Below are positions 63,680 to 64,000 of a DNA stretch of 64,000 nt, in pieces. The DNA is from a bacterium SCSIO 12741 (GTDB lineage: Bacteria; Bacteroidota; Bacteroidia; Flavobacteriales_G; Salibacteraceae). The position numbers were made by a program, and so were the translations under genes. How positions within the stretch are numbered: position 1 is the stretch's first letter; each line of letters begins with the position of its first letter. Under the pieces are notes generated by a model. That model searched no databases. It was given only the letters and a program-made list of their open reading frames with translations, and had not been told where the DNA came from. The stretch is taken from assembly GCA_024398055.1 (NCBI GenBank), contig CP073749.1, positions 434,001 through 498,000 of the forward strand. Direction: 5' to 3'.

Positions 63680-64000
63680 TCGAGCGAATTATACCAAGCC
63701 ATGTCGGCATTACTAATTTGGTCTCCATTTTTTACCTGGGGTGGATCAAAAGGTGGAAACCACGTGGCCCGAAAGTACCTCTTTTGTTTTTCCAGGGGCC
63801 AATTGGCATTAATTTCCTTGAGATCGGCCATTTCCTTTCTCAAGTGGAAGCCCCGGTTTCTATTGGGGTCCAGTTTTTCTTGAGGCACTTCGGTTACTTC
63901 TCCTTTCAAAATAGAGGCAATGCTTTGCTCAAATAACCGGATTGATGCCTCCACCGTTTGGTTGTAAAGGTCTTTTACGAAACAATTTTCGGGAATGGGG
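63676..64000 (-). CDS. Formyltransferase, C-terminal part (continues beyond the window)
   Basis: Open frame running off the right edge; only the last 107 residues are visible. It reads from PIPENCFVKDLYNQT through LDPNRNRGFHLRKEM to RYFRATWFPPFDPPQVKNGDQIS. The ATWFPPFDPP segment resembles the end of methionyl-tRNA/sugar formyltransferase-like proteins. Coupling (ATGA) to a GT4 gene suggests a sugar N-formyltransferase, making a formylated amino sugar for surface polysaccharide. The catalytic HxN...D motif lies outside the window, so this cannot be confirmed. Confidence 0.68.
   Translation of the reverse strand, partial: PIPENCFVKDLYNQTVEASIRLFEQSIASILKGEVTEVPQEKLDPNRNRGFHLRKEMADLKEINANWPLEKQKRYFRATWFPPFDPPQVKNGDQISNADMAWYNSLD

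Overview
The window is a chromosomal segment of a Bacteroidota bacterium, most likely a marine flavobacterium-like lineage. Five proteins carry the C-terminal sorting domain of the type IX secretion system (T9SS). Many lipoproteins have a Cys followed by Lys/Asp, there are no obvious Shine-Dalgarno sites, and TAnnTTTG (-7) promoter elements recur. Several large TPR and outer-membrane beta-barrel proteins fit the same assignment. I see no rRNA, tRNA, CRISPR array, transposase or phage gene.

Layout. 0-4.5 kb: accD, class I aldolase fbaB, a lipoprotein and formate-THF ligase. 4.6-9.1 kb: a type I-like export operon (ABC, HlyD, TolC), with the TolC gene interrupted by a frameshift. 9.2-13.5 kb: a small secreted protein, a bestrophin-type channel and a PKD/T9SS adhesin-like protein. 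13.5-19.5 kb: a six-gene divergent Kdo cluster (kdsC, an FSA-type aldolase fused to KdsD-type CBS domains, kdsA, kdsB; kdnA, kdnB), which predicts 8-amino-Kdo (Kdo8N) in the LPS. 19.5-23 kb: sixA-ppk-ppx polyphosphate operon. 23-28 kb: SPFH protein, lipoprotein, barrel protein, proS, TPR protein. 28.2-32.7 kb: an AT-richer two-gene insert (T9SS subtilase plus propeller lipoprotein). 32.8-38.8 kb: marR-MFP-RND-TolC efflux operon. 38.9-43.8 kb: LytTR two-component pair next to two tandem T9SS serine hydrolases. 44-48.4 kb: small enzymes, hypotheticals and a tandem pair of small secreted proteins. 48.5-53.5 kb: ECF sigma/anti-sigma/metal-sensor-like operon, a GEVED/T9SS protein and an OmpR-type two-component system. 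53.5-60.7 kb: gyrB, an outer-membrane barrel and a giant TPR protein. 61-64 kb: ftsE, two glycosyltransferases and a formyltransferase cut by the window edge.

The most interesting item is the Kdo cluster. The usual arabinose-5-phosphate isomerase (SIS domain plus two CBS domains) is absent from it. In its place is a fructose-6-phosphate-aldolase-like TIM barrel carrying what looks like the KdsD CBS pair, which suggests an alternative route to arabinose 5-phosphate feeding Kdo8N.

A second structural signal is a family of six intergenic elements. They are built from degenerate 7-bp units (TTGAATT / CTGAATT type) and most are arranged as inverted arms.

Three genes (TolC, a small secreted paralogue, an OmpR-type regulator) are each broken at a G4/G5 run on the coding strand. 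Adding one G restores the expected protein in each case. This points to homopolymer under-calling in the assembly rather than true decay.
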